The position numbers and the translations under genes are program-made. This document shows, piece after piece, positions 8,310 through 19,800 of a DNA stretch of 40,582 bases. The notes under the pieces were generated by a model. The model had not been told where the DNA came from and ran no database searches. It was given only the letters and a program-made list of their open reading frames with translations. Source of the stretch: Brachionus plicatilis (lineage: Eukaryota > Rotifera > Eurotatoria > Ploima > Brachionidae). The stretch lies in NCBI GenBank assembly GCA_010279815.1, contig QEOQ01000690.1:584899-625480 (forward strand), in the 5' to 3' direction. Numbering within the stretch: position 1 is the stretch's first letter; every line of letters starts with the position of its first letter.

Positions 8310-9636
8310 TTAAATTTCATCTTCACCCTCTTCTGGGCATTCAATCCAAACAATGTCAGGGTCCTTTTCCTCTGGCTCATCTGCCAAGGGTTGTCCAGCC
8401 ATTTCCCTGTGAATTCTGCGTAATTCTTGTTGAGCTTCAATTTCATCTTGTTCCAAGAATTCGTGCTTAATTTTTAAAACCATGTCTCTGTTTGCATCCT
8501 CAAAGTTGAATTGCCCAATTTCTTCAATTCCTTCGAGGTAATCATTGAATTTTCGCCATGCTTCAGAAGTGGCTAAACATTTTGCTGCCAACGGTATCAA
8601 TTCTTCTTTCCATTTCCCCTTCGGCTTCCAAAAACGTATTCTAAAGAATCGAAGTTTAATATATAAAAACGCCGTTTAAATTCCATTTTTGAGTTTATTT
8701 TTCGCTCAAGAGTTTCAAAATCGATTACATTGTCAGGGTTGTAACTCATAAAAAATCTTTTAATTTTCATTTTTAACCCTTAAAGTGACGACTTGTTTTT
8801 TGCAAGTCGTATATTGAGACCTGCCCCCGATAGCTGTTCTTTAATCGAACAGAGGGTGTCTTCCAACGTTTTTTTATGTGGTAAACTGGTCCAGGCCATC
8901 TCTTCTATTACCAATTGTTCTATCTGGGCTCTCGCGGCATCGTCGTATTTTAATACATCTTTCTCTATGTATTGGTGGCCTGTCCATACATGGTATGGAC
9001 CATAACTTTGCGCTAAAATTACATTAGCTGTGGTTTTATAGGTAGCTGCCCTGCCACACAAAACAAGGCACCACCCACTGTTGGTCTCGTGACCATCCAC
9101 TCTGACACGAATATTGCGCAGTAATTCCAGGTACGCTTTAAACGGAGCCAACTTTTCATAGTCTGAATCGACTAGTGGCTTTTTTGAATCTTCGGAGTAC
9201 CTTTGAGACTCCATCTGTTCTAGTTGGTCGGTATATGTTTTGGTGAGCTTCAATTTGATTACAACACCATGCCAATCGTTTGGCTCCGGGTACATACGTC
9301 GGAAATGAGCCATGTCTTCAGCTGAAAATTTGTTGGGAGGTTTTATCCTTTCTATCGTTTCCAGTATCCTATTCCCTTGTGAAACATAAACTATATTGGC
9401 ATTTTCATAAATAATCTTTTTCTTCTGGATGTTTTCGATCAAATTTTCCCAGTGATTAAAGTCCCGTATTTCGCCGTAATGCATGCTGTGAAATGCTTGA
9501 CGGGCGAGATGATGACTGATACCCATTTGCTCTAAAGTGATTTTTGATAAATTACGAGCTGCTCGCTTAGATAGTTTGGGCACTCCTAGTACATGGTAAT
9601 GTCGCTTTCCAGTGAAAGTTTCCTTGTCCACTCCTA
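8310..9636 (-). pseudogene. Endogenous viral Rep/NS-type protein remnant with SF3 helicase domain (broken)
   Basis: On the - strand a long frame runs from the LINE junction at about 9636 to a stop at 8780-8782. It shows a Walker A-like GRAATYKTT (residues 193-201 counted from 9631), a Walker B-like LVIEEMAW (240-247) and following basic SF3-type sequence, as in replication initiator proteins of small ssDNA viruses (CRESS-DNA or parvovirus-like). An HYH near the start could be the metal-binding motif of an HUH endonuclease, but it sits at the truncated edge. The gene is disabled: after the in-frame stop, homologous-looking sequence continues in the same frame to 8597, and a frame change within about 8600-8680 leads to a last acidic-tailed frame ending at 8310. 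The initiating Met is absent. The usual last Gly of Walker A is Tyr. Its composition is clearly less AT-rich than the surroundings. Confidence 0.72.
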
Positions 9637-9640
9637 CGCT

Positions 9641-10551
9641 TCAAAAAGATTTAGATGCACTCAAAAAATGGTCTTTAGAATGAAATATGCTTTTCAATGT
9701 GAATAAATGCAAGGTGGTGTATTTCAGTAAATCAGGTTTTGTTTGGTACATTCGTAAGACCTCATTTGGAATATGCCGCAGTTGTCTGGTCTGCTCATAC
9801 AGTAAAGGATATTAGAGTACTCGAGAATGTACAGAGAAGATCAACAAAGTTAGTATCAAGAATCTGTAACTGGGAATAGAGCAGGAGACTAGCATTTCTT
9901 GGTTCCTTGGTTTGGCGAGAGAAGAGAGAGAGGTGACTTGATCCAGCTTTTTAAATTGGCAAAAAGTTATTTATTGTACATTTTTATATTTTTACATTTT
10001 TAAGAGAAGAAAAAAAAATCTCAAAATCAAAAAATCTAAAAAAAATTTCATTCAAGAAAAGTAATAATAAATTCGCAATTACTTAAAAAAGAGTTTAAGA
10101 AAAATTTAAATGTAAAAACCAAGGATAATTTTTGAAAATCCCATTTAATTAATTGCCAATTTATTATTAATTTTCTTGAATGAAATTTTTTTAGATTTTT
10201 TGATTTTGAGATTTTTTTTTCTTCTCTCAAAAATGTAAAAAATGTAAAAATATAAAAATGTATAATAAATAACATTTTGCCTTTAATTCCAAAGTGGCAT
10301 TAATAAAGTTAATTGGACAAAACTTCCTACTAGATGTAACTCGATAGCTTCATCAGGGCCTACTCAGGGAATCAGGGGACATAAGAGAAGACTATCAGGG
10401 AAGACCATTAAAAATTGTAGTCAGAGGGAACACTTTTTTTATCAATAGAGTAATAAATAGGTGGAACAAGCTTCCCGAGGAAGCGATCAATTCTTGCTCA
10501 GTGAATCAATTCAAAAATGATTACGACAAGTTCAAAAATCCGTATCTTTAG
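9641..10551 (+). pseudogene. LINE-I, 3' part (end of reverse transcriptase and C-terminal domain)
   Basis: Resumes the same LINE-I class downstream of the viral insertion with QKDLDALKKW and FNVNKCKVVYFSK (9645-9735), the segment that normally follows the catalytic FADD block. Then VRPHLEYAAVVWSAHTVKD (near 9756-9810), ENVQRRSTKLVSRI, RGDLIQLFK, and after a transposon insertion (9958-10281) IRGHKRRLS, CSQREHFFINRVINRWNKLP and a stop TAG at 10549-10551. Several frame breaks and stops are present. About 120 codons of the palm region are missing between the two halves, so the viral insertion replaced LINE sequence rather than simply adding to it, or a deletion followed. Confidence 0.83.
9949..10288. 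mobile_element. 324-bp inverted-repeat element inserted in LINE-I
   Basis: Body 9958-10281. The ends are GGCAAAAAGTTATTTATT and the complement of GGCAAAATGTTATTTATT. The arms are about 105 bp with AGAAGAAAAAAAAATCTC paired across the loop. Left flank TTTTAAATT and right flank TTTAATT look like a 9-bp target duplication that has lost bases. Deleting the element and one flank copy restores the LINE-I frame from LIQLFKF into the following INKVNW segment, which supports both the boundaries and the duplication. Confidence 0.75.
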
Positions 10552-10830
10552 AAATTATCTACTAAAAAAAGATAAAAAATGGATTTTGTTGAGTGGAGCA
10601 GGTCGGATAGATATGTCTAGTACTTATTCTATCGGTTGAGAGTTGGTAATTGGACGGAAAACTACAATATTTTTCTTTGTTGTATAAACGGTTTAAATAG
10701 CTACCATTGTAGTCTTCCGTGTGAGACTTCTCCGCAAGTTTCTTGCAGTAGCTAAATATTATTAGTATTAAAAGCAACATGAAAATTAAACAAAAACTTA
10801 ACAAAAAACGAAAAAAACAAAAAATTTAAA
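10552..10830 (+). repeat. LINE-I 3' untranslated region (probable)
   Basis: Directly follows the LINE-I stop codon and is less AT-rich than the neighbourhood up to about 10750, with GGAGCAGGTCGGATAG and similar sequence. It fades into A-rich sequence near 10800. The boundary is uncertain. Confidence 0.45.
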
Positions 10831-11039
10831 AAATTGACTTTTATTTAAAAAATTTATAATAAAGAACAAAAAATAAAATAATTAAAAAAAATTAAAAATT
10901 TCTAACTTTAAATTTTTAATTTTTAAATTTTTAATTTCTTATCCGTTTGCAATTGAAAAATTTAAGCAGGTTCAGAAATCTTCCTTCTCTTCGTCGTTTT
11001 TGTTAAATAAGATGAGTCATGTTTCCCCATCTCTGTAAA

Positions 11040-11740
11040 ATTTCAATTACAAAACATTTTGCCTTTCTCAATTCACATATGGTCTTGAAAACCTAAAACT
11101 AGACAATATAACCCTCAAAACTCTTAAAATTGATCAAAACAACCTTGTTAGACAAATGTTTAACCTAAAATCTAATTGTCCCAAGTCTGAGATCCTAAAA
11201 GTTTTTAGACTTTTTAAAATTGAACAACTTTATCTTTTTTCCAAGATGTCTTTCATCAGTTCTTTTGGATTCAATCATTTGTCATTACAAATATTTATGC
11301 AATTATGCTATAAAATTTCTAACAATTTTCATTGCTCTCCCCTTTCCTGGAAATGATCTCATACGATTGTTACAGTTCACTAAAAAAATCTTAACTCAGT
11401 AATAAAGAGTATTAGTCAGCTGAAGTTGGATCTTAAGCGGCACTTTTATATTCGTGACGGCATCTCGGACTCTATAGAGCTTTGTTTGAATAACTTAAGA
11501 TTCAAATCGTTAAAAAACCTTCTAAATGAATTAATAAAACCAAATTTAATCAGTTAACTTCTTCTGGTCCAGATGAGGTTTTATCAATAACTGTATCTTT
11601 TTCTTTTTCTACTTTTTATTTGTATTTAATTTTACTTTCTTTTTATTTTTATGCAAAACTTTAATTTTTATTTTTATTTTACTTCTCCTAATGGAGATTA
11701 ATTTGAAATAAATAAATAAATAAATAAAATTTGAATTTGA
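11040..11740 (+). pseudogene. LINE-III, 3' end (C-terminal ORF2 fragment, 3' UTR and tail)
   Basis: Translation from about 11060 reads QFTYGLENLKLDNITLKTLK and then ends at a stop at 11354-11356, characteristic of the C-terminal region of a LINE ORF2. The downstream part (11480-11620) is shared, in reverse orientation, with 18540-18640: both contain CTTCTGGTCCAGA and TTTTATCAATA.CTGTATCTTTTTC-type sequence. Both copies end in a short CTTCTC..TAA..GAAG or CTCCTAATGGAG hairpin, TTAATTTGAA and AATAAATAAATA repeats, the expected 3' tail. It is 5'-truncated, as usual for LINE insertions. Confidence 0.68.
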
Positions 11741-13826
11741 ATAAATTTTTTACAAATTTTGATAAGGAATAATTAAGTTCTGTAATACAGAACTACAGAA
11801 CATTAAGCATTTTGAAAATTCTTTATGTTTAAGCAACTTTGCTTAACTCAGTAACTGTAAGTGTCTCGTGTCTCATTATTTACCAAATTTCTGCTTCCAA
11901 ATTAAGAGCATTTCTGTTAATTTTTGATAAAGCCAATTTGGTCATCAGGTGAATCAGACAAAGAAAACAATTCAGCAAAAGAAGATTTTTTTAAAAAATT
12001 TTTTGCTAATTCTATATGAAGTAATTGATTGAAGATATCATGTTTTTTTTAAATAAAATATATTAAATTATTCATTATTTTTAAATGCGCCATAATTTAA
12101 ACTAATATCGTAAAGCCTTTATTTGATGATAAAATATTTTCAAAGCTTGCCTGGATTATCTCATTAGCTGTAAAGAAAAAAATGTTTATTATTAGTAGAC
12201 TATATCTGACTACTTCTATCAAAAATTCAGTTTTTTAAGACATTTATTTTGCCTCATTTTGATTATCGTTCAACTCTAATGTATTATTTTTCAAAAGACG
12301 CAATAATTAAACTTGCTAAAAGTTATTATTTCTCAATTTTTAAATTATTTAAATTTAAATTTGAAGTTGATCACTTTAATGGCATTAATAATTCTCTAGA
12401 AAAATAAGGCTTAATTACTTTTCAGCATAGAATTTTTTTAGGATGCTTTTTTTTGCCAGTAAAACACTATTTTACCATAAAACGCCAGAACATTTGAGAA
12501 TGAATTTAAAAAAAATGAGTCAAAGGAATTTAAAAAACAATTTAATGAATAGTGAAAATCTGATTGAACCGATGTCAAAAACTGCAAAACCTTTGAATAT
12601 TTTTATACAAAACCGATGAATAGCTTTATGATTAAGAGACCAAAATTCAAGTGCTCTATATCTAATAATATCAATTTGATTTTTACAGAATTTAAAAAAA
12701 ATTTAAAAAATCAAATTTAAATATTCGAATGTTTTGCTTTTTTAAATAAATCATATAAATTTTTATTTTTTATTTGTAACAATTATTTTATAAAAATAAA
12801 TAAATGAAAGGTTAATCGGTCTTTCATAACATTGGGCACTAGCCTGTTGATTAACTTCGAAATAATAAGTAAATACAAAATATTTTGAATTTTTTGATCA
12901 GTTGTAAGTATAAATTTTTCTTTAAAATTAGACACCAATTTGGATAAATAAGTGATCATTAATAATATGTATTCTTGTGATGATTACTCAAAATTGTGTG
13001 ATTATCGATTTGGTGAACAGTCTTGTTCACCAAACCAGTATCATCAAAATGATCACATTTTTTGTGATGGTTTGATCACATTCTAGACAAGACCCCATTT
13101 TTTAAAAAATAAAATTTATGAAAAAATCTACGTTTTCTTTCATTATTTTTCAATTCACCATAATTTAAACTAATTACGTAAAGCCCTTGTTTTATGAAAA
13201 GATTCATTAATTAACTGAGATAAATTTTTTATCCAAACTAACACCCAGTCTAAAAAGTCAGCTGAATTAAAAACAAAAATACTAAACAATTACTCTTAAT
13301 CTTCAAGGATAAGTTAAATAATCTTGATTTTGCAAATTAATTTGGGTCGAATACACAAATTTTGGTCTTTATTTATAATATTATATAAATATAACCAAAC
13401 CAAGTTAAATGGTAAATTTTTGAATATTCTGGAATGCTTAAAGATAAATATTTACATTTTTTTTTCTATCGATCGCAATATCAGAGCAAATCGAAGGCGA
13501 TTTATATTTTCTAATCTACTAAAAAATAAAAAAGAATGGATCTATTCAAAAAAAACGAGCTGAAAACAACACGAAAAAAGAAAAAATTTCAAATTATCAT
13601 TTCATAATTTAACAATTTGAATTATGTAAAATAGTCAAAGTAAATAAACTATCTTTTCAAGATCTTGTTGTTTTGTTTGCTAAAATTGTAAAATATTTTT
13701 GCAAAATTTAATTAATTTTTTTGTTGGGTTTGGAACTGGCATGCTTCAACAAACCTTGATATTTAGATAATTTATTATTTGATTCAAAAAAAATTATTCC
13801 TCCAGAAAAAATTTGTCTTAGTGATC
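11741..13826 (+). other. Intergenic and upstream region of kinase copy C
   Basis: No coding gene is supported. It contains an AT-rich spacer and the hairpin-bearing repeat at 12940-13092. Frames at 13324-13563 are short and unrecognised. Confidence 0.5.
12940..13092. repeat. Imperfect palindrome centred on a perfect 11-bp hairpin
   Basis: TTTGGTGAACA (13009-13019) and TGTTCACCAAA (13024-13034) form a perfect 11-bp stem with a 4-nt loop. Outward, GTGATCATT and GTGATTATC-type sequence on the left pairs loosely with TGATCACATT repeats on the right. It may be a decayed miniature transposon. No target duplication was found. Confidence 0.5.
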
Positions 13827-16800
13827 ATGGAAAATCCTCTAAAGGGCATACGACAAAAATTTAAGTTTTTTCTAAAATCAAAAAAGCCTAATTTCGCCAG
13901 AGTTAAATGGAACCAAGGCAGACTTTCGTCAGTGTCCTCAGAATCTTCGGCTTCTCTACACACTTCGTCTTCCAAACCAAAAACCCTTGACACTTCATAT
14001 CCATTTCTAATACAAAATATAAACCCCGAGGATCGATGGGAAGTTTTAAACGAAATTGGAGATGGAGGGTTCAGCAAGGTTTATCGTGTGAGAAATCGCC
14101 AAACAGACCAGATAGCAGCGGCTAAAATTATTTCCAAATGTGAGCCCGATGATATTCACGAACACGTCATTGAAGTTGAAATTCTTCGCAATTCAAAACA
14201 TATCAATATAATTGAATTCTATGAAGCGTTCTATTTTAGAAAAAAATTGTGGGTGAGTAATCTTGGCGTTTTTAAATACCATATCTGTTTTTCAGAATTT
14301 AATATGAAAAAATTATCAAATTTTTGTCTAGCTTAGAGTTTCCTTAAAAAAATGATAATTTTAAAATTTAAAATATTAAATTTTCAATATTAAATTTTAA
14401 ATTTTCTACATTTTGGCAAAGAATACTTTTTATTGAAAAAAAATTCTCAAATCTAGCTTTTGTTTCAAGAGCACATTTTCCTATATTTTTTAAAAAATTT
14501 TAAATAATTTTTTGTAATAAAAAAATTACCTACTATTTATTAGACCAAAATATATTCTGTTCTATTATAATTATTTTCTGGTCAAATCCTGGTGGAAAAA
14601 ATAAGACCAAAAGCGGTTTATCAGAAAACAAATTTTTAAAAATACTAAAAAATAACATAATTTTTATGTATAACATTTATTTTTCTAAATGAAAATTAAA
14701 CTATAATCATTAAAGTTTAATGATCAGTCATATTTAATTAAAATTTAATTAAAATTCGTGATTTTTCAGAAATTTTAGTGAATTGATTAAAAAAAGTCCC
14801 TTTTAAACAAAAGTTCCTTTAACAAAAAATTAAATTATAATATTTGAAATGTAATTAATTTTGAATATTAATATTTAATTTTTTTTTAAATAATATTTAA
14901 CGATTGTGCGGGATAATAGAGTCGTCAACTTTAATTTTTTCGTGATGTTTTTAAATCATTAAACAAAAAGAATGTTTAAAAAAAGATTGTCGCATTTTTT
15001 TTTCCAGAAAAAGAATATTAAAAAATTGTAAAAATCTAAGTCAATCAATTCTAAATCAAAATGATGTAAGATTTTTTTATATAGCATTGGGTTTAAAAGA
15101 TATAAGACTCAAAGGAGCTTAAGCTTTACCCATTTTTTTTTATTTACTTTTTTAGTTTTTTTATTAATAAAATAAAAATGGACATGTTTATTATGTGTAA
15201 AAATCTTATCTTTCTTAATCTTCTCAAATTATGAACTTTTGAAAAAACTTTTAAAATCATTGTTTTAATTATTGAATAATCGGATTATCCCAGAATTTCG
15301 TCATTTTTAAAAACATATTTTTTTAACGTAATGCTCCGAATTTATTGACATGTCTTTAAAATAGAGTACTCTATTTAGTGACATGCTATTCAAAATTGAG
15401 CAATGTTTTTAAAAAAAAATAAAAACTTTTTATTTTTTGGAAATTGAAATTTAATTATGGAAATTTAATTATGGAAATTTAATTATGTTTTAAATCCGAA
15501 TGCCAATAAAACCGAATGTATTTTTTAACAAAAGTTAACTTTTTTCTTTTTTAAGACAGGTCCTATAATTTGAACATTGCTCTTTTTAAAATCAGTGTTC
15601 ATTTTTTAGTTACATGTCACTAAATTCGGACAGTTACGTTACAACTGATTTGATCAAACGCTTTATAAGATATTATTTGTATTTTTACCCAAAATTTTTT
15701 AAAATTTATAAAAAGAATATATTATGTTATATTCATCGAGAAAAAATAATTTTTCAAAATAGAATGTATTTTTCAAAACAAAAATTATAATGCCAAGTAA
15801 AAAATCTAGCATTCCTATAATATTATTGTGATTATTTAATTTGAAAAATTTGATGTTGATAAAATTCTTAAAAAGATTGTTTTATTTTTGGGTGAACTTA
15901 TTTTCATGCAAGTTATCTGAAAATAAACAATATAATTTATACGCATTAAATAAATTTTTTTTTTAACTTCCCTGTTCTAATTTTTATTTATTCTCACATA
16001 AATTAATGATAATTGATAATTGAAAAAAATTCAAGTCTATTAGAAAAATTAATTTTATGACAAACTTGAAAGATGAAGTTGAACAAACATAATTCAGGCT
16101 ACGTTGTTACAAATGGTGTCAAAAAGGATCTCTTGGTTGATTATTTCACAACTGATGGTATGTTAGAAAGTAGTAAAAGTACTTTTTTTTAAAAAATTTA
16201 AATCTTCGTAAAATTTGTGCTGATGAGTCAATTACATGCCGCGAATGTAAACTAATCTACCATTTAAAATGTGCAAAAAGAACTTTCGCACCAACTAAGA
16301 AGATTTTGAAATGTAATGATTGTTTTAATAAGTTAATCTTTATTAGTAACTTGTCTTTTTTTTTAAAGTTTATATTTTTTGTTAAAGTTTTTAAAGTAAT
16401 AGAACTACTTCAGACATAGTTTTTTAAATAGTTTTACATTAATAAATTGAATAAATAACTAATTTTAATTAATTTTAAATAATTAAAAAAAACGAGTTTA
16501 AACAGAAACAACCCATTATGAATCATCCATTCATTGTTAATCTCTTTTTTTCTTTTATTTTTTTTAATCTTAATTACTTTTGCCTGAAATTAAATAAAAT
16601 TTTTGCTTAATTTTTTGCGAAATGGGTGAGCTTTTTTTCTTCTTCCTCTTTTCACATTAGCTTCAATATCTAAATCAAATGCTGGAAATGAATTAAAACA
16701 TTAAACATTTGCAATGATAGCATGTTTTCAGAAAAAAATATTTTTCCAAAATTTACATGAACAAGTACTTAACTCCCAAAGCTTGTTATATATTTAAAAG

Positions 16801-19800
16801 AATATAAACGACTATTAGATAAATTTTTTTAAGAAATTTGATACAACAAATTAAATTAATTGCTTCCTATTTAGTTACTTTTTAATAATTATTTTTTGAC
16901 GAAATAAAATATTTTTGGTTCTGACGAAAGTGCATGCCATTTTTTTATTCACAAGTTTTATTTTCGATGAAAAAGAAAGTAAGCTTAAAATATATAATCT
17001 CATTTTTTATTCATAAATTTTTATTAACGAAAAAAATTTAGATAAATTAATATCAAAAAATTTAATTTCAAAATCTAAGATGTTTCATCGTATTTTGTTC
17101 CCATGTGTTTTAATTCAAATAAATTTTTGTTTAGGTCGAAAAAAATCTGTTAATGTAACCATCAGAAAGTATTTTTTTATGTTCATTTATATTTTTATAA
17201 AATTCATAAATAAATAAGATTAAACATTTAGTAATATATAATAAAATATCGAAGAAAATTATAATATATAAATTAAAAAGAGTATCAACTTCTTAAAAAA
17301 CAAATCTAAAGCTGATTTGCTGATTTAAAAGCACTCATTTTCAGGGGAAAAAATTATTTAAGGCAGAGCCTTGTTTTAGGGTATTGGGTAAATTAAAATA
17401 AAAGTGTTAACAATTTTGCTTGTTAGCCCGAATTTTACAAAAGATCAAAACCCTATTTTAAAAAGCATATTTAGCTTTGAGAAGTCGCTCATTGTCAATA
17501 GCTAAGTTTAAGCTTGAATTTAATTTTTAAACTTATCTTTACATCAATGAGTGAATTAGCACTAGAGGACCCGCGCACTTAAAAAGCTATTTTTTTTCAC
17601 AAAATTTTTTTTCTCTTCAATTAAAAAGTTAATTATTCATACAGTTATATTGTTAAATTTCAATTATATCAAAATTTAAAAATGGATTAAAAAGCCCAGT
17701 TTGGACTTTGGATTTTTGACGAAATCATATTCAAAAGTTTTTTTATTTCTTATAAAACATTTCATATAGACTAGGATTTTAGCTGTTAAAAATTTTAAAA
17801 CTTAAAGGTCCTTCCAACTCGGCTATCTAAATATTTTAATTTTTCAATTATTTAAAATTTTTGAAATGAAAAAATTTAATAATTAGAAATTATTTTAATA
17901 AATATTAAGTTAATTTATTTTTGATTGTGGGTATTTTGTTAATATTATTTATTATTTATTAAAAAATACATACACCTCATAGGCATTTAGTAAAAAAAGG
18001 TTCATTTATATATAAAAAAAAATATTAATATAAAAATTTAAGTCACTTTTAATAAAGCATTTAGCTTTATTTAGATTTAGCTTTTAACTTTAATATGAAA
18101 TTAAAGTTCAAAAAACAAAAACGAAATATTTTTTTACTAACTGTACAAATTATTTCTACCTACCAATTATTTCTAATTAGTTCTACCGAAACAACAATGT
18201 TTTTTAATTTCTTCAATTCTAAATTTTAAAAATTCTGTAATTTATAGCATATTTAAATCAAATTTTTTTTAATGGTTTGTTTTTTAAAGAGAATCATAGA
18301 GTTTTTTCAAAAGTTTGAAATGGCTTCTTCAAACATTTTACTTTTGGAAGAACCATATTTGTAATAAATTCACATTGCCAGCTTTGAGTGAATTGATTTT
18401 AAATATTTATTTAATTCAAATTAACTTCGATTAAGAGAAGTAAATAAGAATAAAAAATTAAATTTATGCATAAAAATAAAAAAAAATTAAAATTAAATAC
18501 AAATAAAAATTAGAAAAGGAAAAAGATACAGCTATTGATAAAACATTCACATTTTGTGCTATTCTTCTGGACCAGAAGAATTTAGCTGATTTAATTTGGT
18601 ATTATTATTTCATTTAAAAGGTTTTGATAAGATTTGAATCTTTTAATCACTCAAAAAGAACTCACAGTTACCTTTTTAAAGTACCATAATTAATTTTTTT
18701 AGATTTGATAGGGTTAAATTTTAATCTCCATTTTACACCATAGTTCCTGCACATATCAAAAAGGATTTTAAGATTACTGTCTACTAGAATAATAAGGATT
18801 ATGTAATCTGCATAAACAATTATTGAAATATTAAGATTATTAAAAATCCCACCCAGTTTCTTTTCTAAGCATTTTTCAGTCAGATCATTTATAAAAATAT
18901 TAAAAAGTAAGGGTGATAGGATTCCGCCCTGCTTCACATCACATTCGTATTGGAATAGATCCGAAAGATTATCATTTAGACAGACTACAGCTTTGGCTGA
19001 GTCATAGTACTTTTTTAAAAGTACCCAAAAGCTAAAATTTATCCTTGGAAGTAGGTTAAAGAATAGACCATCTCTCCAAACTTTGTCGAAGGCTTTTTCA
19101 GCATCAAGTGAAGCTATTTGACACCTGACCCTTTCGAAACATAGTTGAGTATGGTTTCTTTAACTAAAATAAAAATCTAAAACCGAATTGGTTATCAATA
19201 ACTTTATAAAGTTTTTTTGAGTTAAAGGTAGGAGTAGAATCGGGACGAGAATATGAGTTTAACAGTGTTGAAATCTGTTTCTTTATAGATATTTCTTCTT
19301 GAGATAAAGCCTCTACTGAATTAATAAACTACATTTTACAAAAAGAATAGAGAAAGTCCAGTTAAATGGAAACAGTCTTCTAAACTGAACGCCTTTTTTT
19401 TATCTTCTTTGATAGACCAAAATTTATTTTTGTTCTTATGGTTGAATGAATTTTGAATTTTATCTTTTTATTTATTTTCTTATTTGCTTATCTGTACCGA
19501 GCTAACGCTTCTTCAGAGTATAAAAAAATTAAAATAAAGTTAAATTAGATAAAATAAAATAGAAATAAAAAAAAGGATAAAAAAGTCAAAAGAAAATTAA
19601 AAACGATATGTTGAAATAACTAAAGGTTAGACATGTTTAAATATTTGATAGTTCAGAAAAAAAAGAAAAAATTGCTAGGTAGCAATTACACAATGGAGTT
19701 GGATATTTGATATATCTTGATTTGAAACCTTCTCTATATTTTTCCATCAGACTGACGACCAGTGGAACAGAATGACTTAATCCTGCTCTGACATATCTCT

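Noticed and set aside
8793..9005. 70-codon + frame
   Set aside because: Antisense to the viral helicase remnant.
10048..10275. 75-codon - frame
   Set aside because: Lies inside the 324-bp palindromic element.
13779..13826. Longer N-terminus for copy C using an upstream TTG
   Set aside because: Eukaryotic start at the ATG 13827 is more likely, and the extra residues are not conserved.
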